Positions 5,051 through 6,399 of a DNA stretch of 6,399 nt are shown here, in pieces; the first letter of the stretch is position 1, and each line of letters starts with the position of its first letter. The translations under genes were made by a program, and so were the position numbers. Under the pieces are notes generated by a model. It made no database searches and was not told the DNA's origin. It worked only from the letters and a program-made list of their open reading frames with translations. The stretch is from SIG607 sp045590395 (GTDB taxonomy: Bacteria > Bacillota > Clostridia > Oscillospirales > Acutalibacteraceae): NCBI GenBank assembly GCA_045590395.1, contig JAZNQX010000026.1, positions 1 through 6,399 on the forward strand, given 5' to 3'.

Positions 5051-6397
5051 TTAGCAGCAGCCCTGCCACTTCATAGCCTCTGCAACCTTTAAGAAGCCTG
5101 CAATGTTTGCACCTGCGCAAAGGTCACCCTCAAGACCGTATTCATTAGCAGCATCGAAGGAGCTCTTATAAATATTGGTCATAATCTGCTTAAGCTTTGC
5201 ATCAACCTCTTCAGCAGTCCAGCTGTATCTCATAGAGTTCTGGCTCATCTCAAGACCTGAAACAGCAACACCGCCTGCATTAACAGCCTTAGAAGGAGCA
5301 ATAACTACGCCGTTTTCCTTAAGGTAAGCAAAGGCTTCCTCGGTGGTAGGCATATTAGCAACCTCCATATAATACTTAACACCGTTTGCAACAATGCTCT
5401 TAGCGTCTTCAATACCAACTTCGTTCTGGGTAGCGCAAGGCATAACAACGTCAACCTTAACCTCCCAAGGACGCTTACCTGCATAGAAGGGAACACCAAA
5501 TTTATCAGCGTAATCTTGTACTTTGTCACGGCAGGAAGCACGCATTTCAAGCATAAAGTTGATTTTTTCTTCGGTATTGATACCGTCTTTATCATATATG
5601 TAACCGTCGGGACCTGAAATAGTAACTACCTTACCGCCAAGCTCGGTGATCTTTTTAACGGTACCCCAAGCAACATTACCAAAGCCTGAAACAGCAAAGG
5701 TCTTGCCCTTAATATCCTCGCCGAAGGATTTAAGAACCTCAGCGGTGTAGTAAACAGCACCAAAGCCTGTAGCTTCGGGACGGATAAGAGAACCGCCGGA
5801 AGCAACTGCCTTACCGGTAAGAACACCTGTAAACTCGTTACAGATTCTCTTATACTGACCGAAAAGGTAACCAACCTCTCTTGCACCTACACCGATATCA
5901 CCTGCAGGAACGTCGGTGTCGGGGCCGATGTGTTTGCAAAGCTCGGTCATAAAGCTCTGGCAGAAGCGCATAACCTCGGCGTCAGACTTTCCTCTGGGGT
6001 CAAAGTCAGAACCGCCTTTACCGCCGCCCATAGGAAGACTTGTAAGGCTGTTCTTAAAGGTCTGCTCAAAGCCTAAGAACTTAATGATAGAAGCGTTAAC
6101 TGACGGGTGGAAGCGAAGACCGCCCTTGTAGGGGCCGATAGCAGAGTTGAACTGTACACGGAAACCGCGGTTAACCTGTACCTTGCCGTTATCGTCTACC
6201 CACGGAACGCGGAAAACAATCTGGCGCTCAGGCTCTACCATACGTTCAATAACGCCTGACTCAATAAAGTCGGGACGCTTTTCAACAACAGGCTCAAGAC
6301 TGGCAAGTACTTCGGTAACAGCCTGAATAAACTCGGGCTCACCGGCATTGCGCTTCTTGACATTTTCAAGTACGGAATTTAAGTATTCGTTTTTCAT
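5051..6397 (-). CDS. gdhA: Hexameric glutamate dehydrogenase (GdhA), probably NAD+-preferring
   Basis: This complete 448-residue enzyme interconverts glutamate and 2-oxoglutarate plus ammonia in the cytoplasm, linking nitrogen and carbon metabolism. Length matches the 50-kDa hexameric class. The substrate domain has KGGLRFHPSVN (91-101), Lys115, catalytic Lys127 in PMGGGKGG and Asp167 in GDIGVG, which match Lys89, Lys113, Lys125 and Asp165 of the C. symbiosum enzyme. The nucleotide-binding domain carries GFGNVA (238-243). Phe239, Pro263 and Asp264 (SGFG, SGPDG) match the C. symbiosum residues Phe238, Pro262 and Asp263 tied to NAD+ preference; E. coli NADP-type GdhA has Ser at these places. 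Ser380 in AVSGLEMSQNS completes the active site. The protein ends in Cys-Cys. Lysine codons are mostly AAG (7 of the first 9), unlike the AAA-rich neighbours, which suggests high expression. The start ATG (6397-6395) is 2 bases from the window end, so its ribosome binding site is unseen; MKNEYLNSVL fits the family N-terminus. It converges on the PAP2 gene with a shared terminator. Confidence 0.96.
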   Translation of the reverse strand: MKNEYLNSVLENVKKRNAGEPEFIQAVTEVLASLEPVVEKRPDFIESGVIERMVEPERQIVFRVPWVDDNGKVQVNRGFRVQFNSAIGPYKGGLRFHPSVNASIIKFLGFEQTFKNSLTSLPMGGGKGGSDFDPRGKSDAEVMRFCQSFMTELCKHIGPDTDVPAGDIGVGAREVGYLFGQYKRICNEFTGVLTGKAVASGGSLIRPEATGFGAVYYTAEVLKSFGEDIKGKTFAVSGFGNVAWGTVKKITELGGKVVTISGPDGYIYDKDGINTEEKINFMLEMRASCRDKVQDYADKFGVPFYAGKRPWEVKVDVVMPCATQNEVGIEDAKSIVANGVKYYMEVANMPTTEEAFAYLKENGVVIAPSKAVNAGGVAVSGLEMSQNSMRYSWTAEEVDAKLKQIMTNIYKSSFDAANEYGLEGDLCAGANIAGFLKVAEAMKWQGCC

Positions 6398-6399
6398 TT

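Noticed and set aside
5916..6131. A 71-codon + strand frame inside gdhA
   Set aside because: It is antisense to highly conserved catalytic parts of glutamate dehydrogenase and has no motif; a shadow of the real gene.

Overview
The window looks like chromosomal DNA from an anaerobic, low-to-moderate GC Clostridia (Bacillota), probably a gut bacterium near Ruminococcaceae/Oscillospiraceae. The grounds are strong Shine-Dalgarno sites, short intergenic gaps, an alpha2-type glycyl-tRNA synthetase, a glutamate dehydrogenase closely resembling the Clostridium symbiosum enzyme, and a two-gene SufBC-type iron-sulphur cassette of the kind found in strict anaerobes and archaea. The taxonomic placement is inference from recalled protein families; no search was run. 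All genes look like ordinary housekeeping genes. I see no mobile element, CRISPR array, tRNA or rRNA.

Layout. On the + strand, five genes lie close together: the 3' end of glyQS (1-249), a Na+/phosphate cotransporter-PhoU fusion (280-2046), a SufC-like ATPase (2071-2793), a short SufB/SufD-like scaffold (2805-3722) and a 60-residue ribbon-helix-helix protein (3767-3949). The gaps between them are 30, 24, 11 and 44 bases, with no terminator until the hairpin at 3965-3997, so they are probably co-transcribed at least in part. The 140-base gap at 3950-4089 holds that terminator and then a near-consensus sigma-A promoter (4030-4058). This promoter drives a PAP2-family membrane phosphatase (4090-4998). 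A 14-bp hairpin (5001-5034) lies between this gene and the convergent gdhA (5051-6397, minus strand) and can end transcription from both sides. The gdhA start codon is 2 bases from the window edge, so its promoter is not visible.

How the genes work together. The only clear functional pair is the SufC-like ATPase with its SufB-like partner. It matches the minimal two-component SUF-like system (SmsC/SmsB): an ABC ATPase and one scaffold protein, with no sufS, sufU or sufD beside them. The ribbon-helix-helix gene directly downstream is a candidate regulator, but its target cannot be read from the sequence. GlyRS, phosphate transport/PhoU, PAP2 phosphatase and glutamate dehydrogenase appear to be neighbours rather than one pathway.

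The most useful points are the minimal Fe-S cassette, which keeps the key Cys and His-Glu residues of SufB, and the coenzyme-site residues of the glutamate dehydrogenase, which suggest NAD+ rather than NADP+ use. I found no convincing previously undescribed system.
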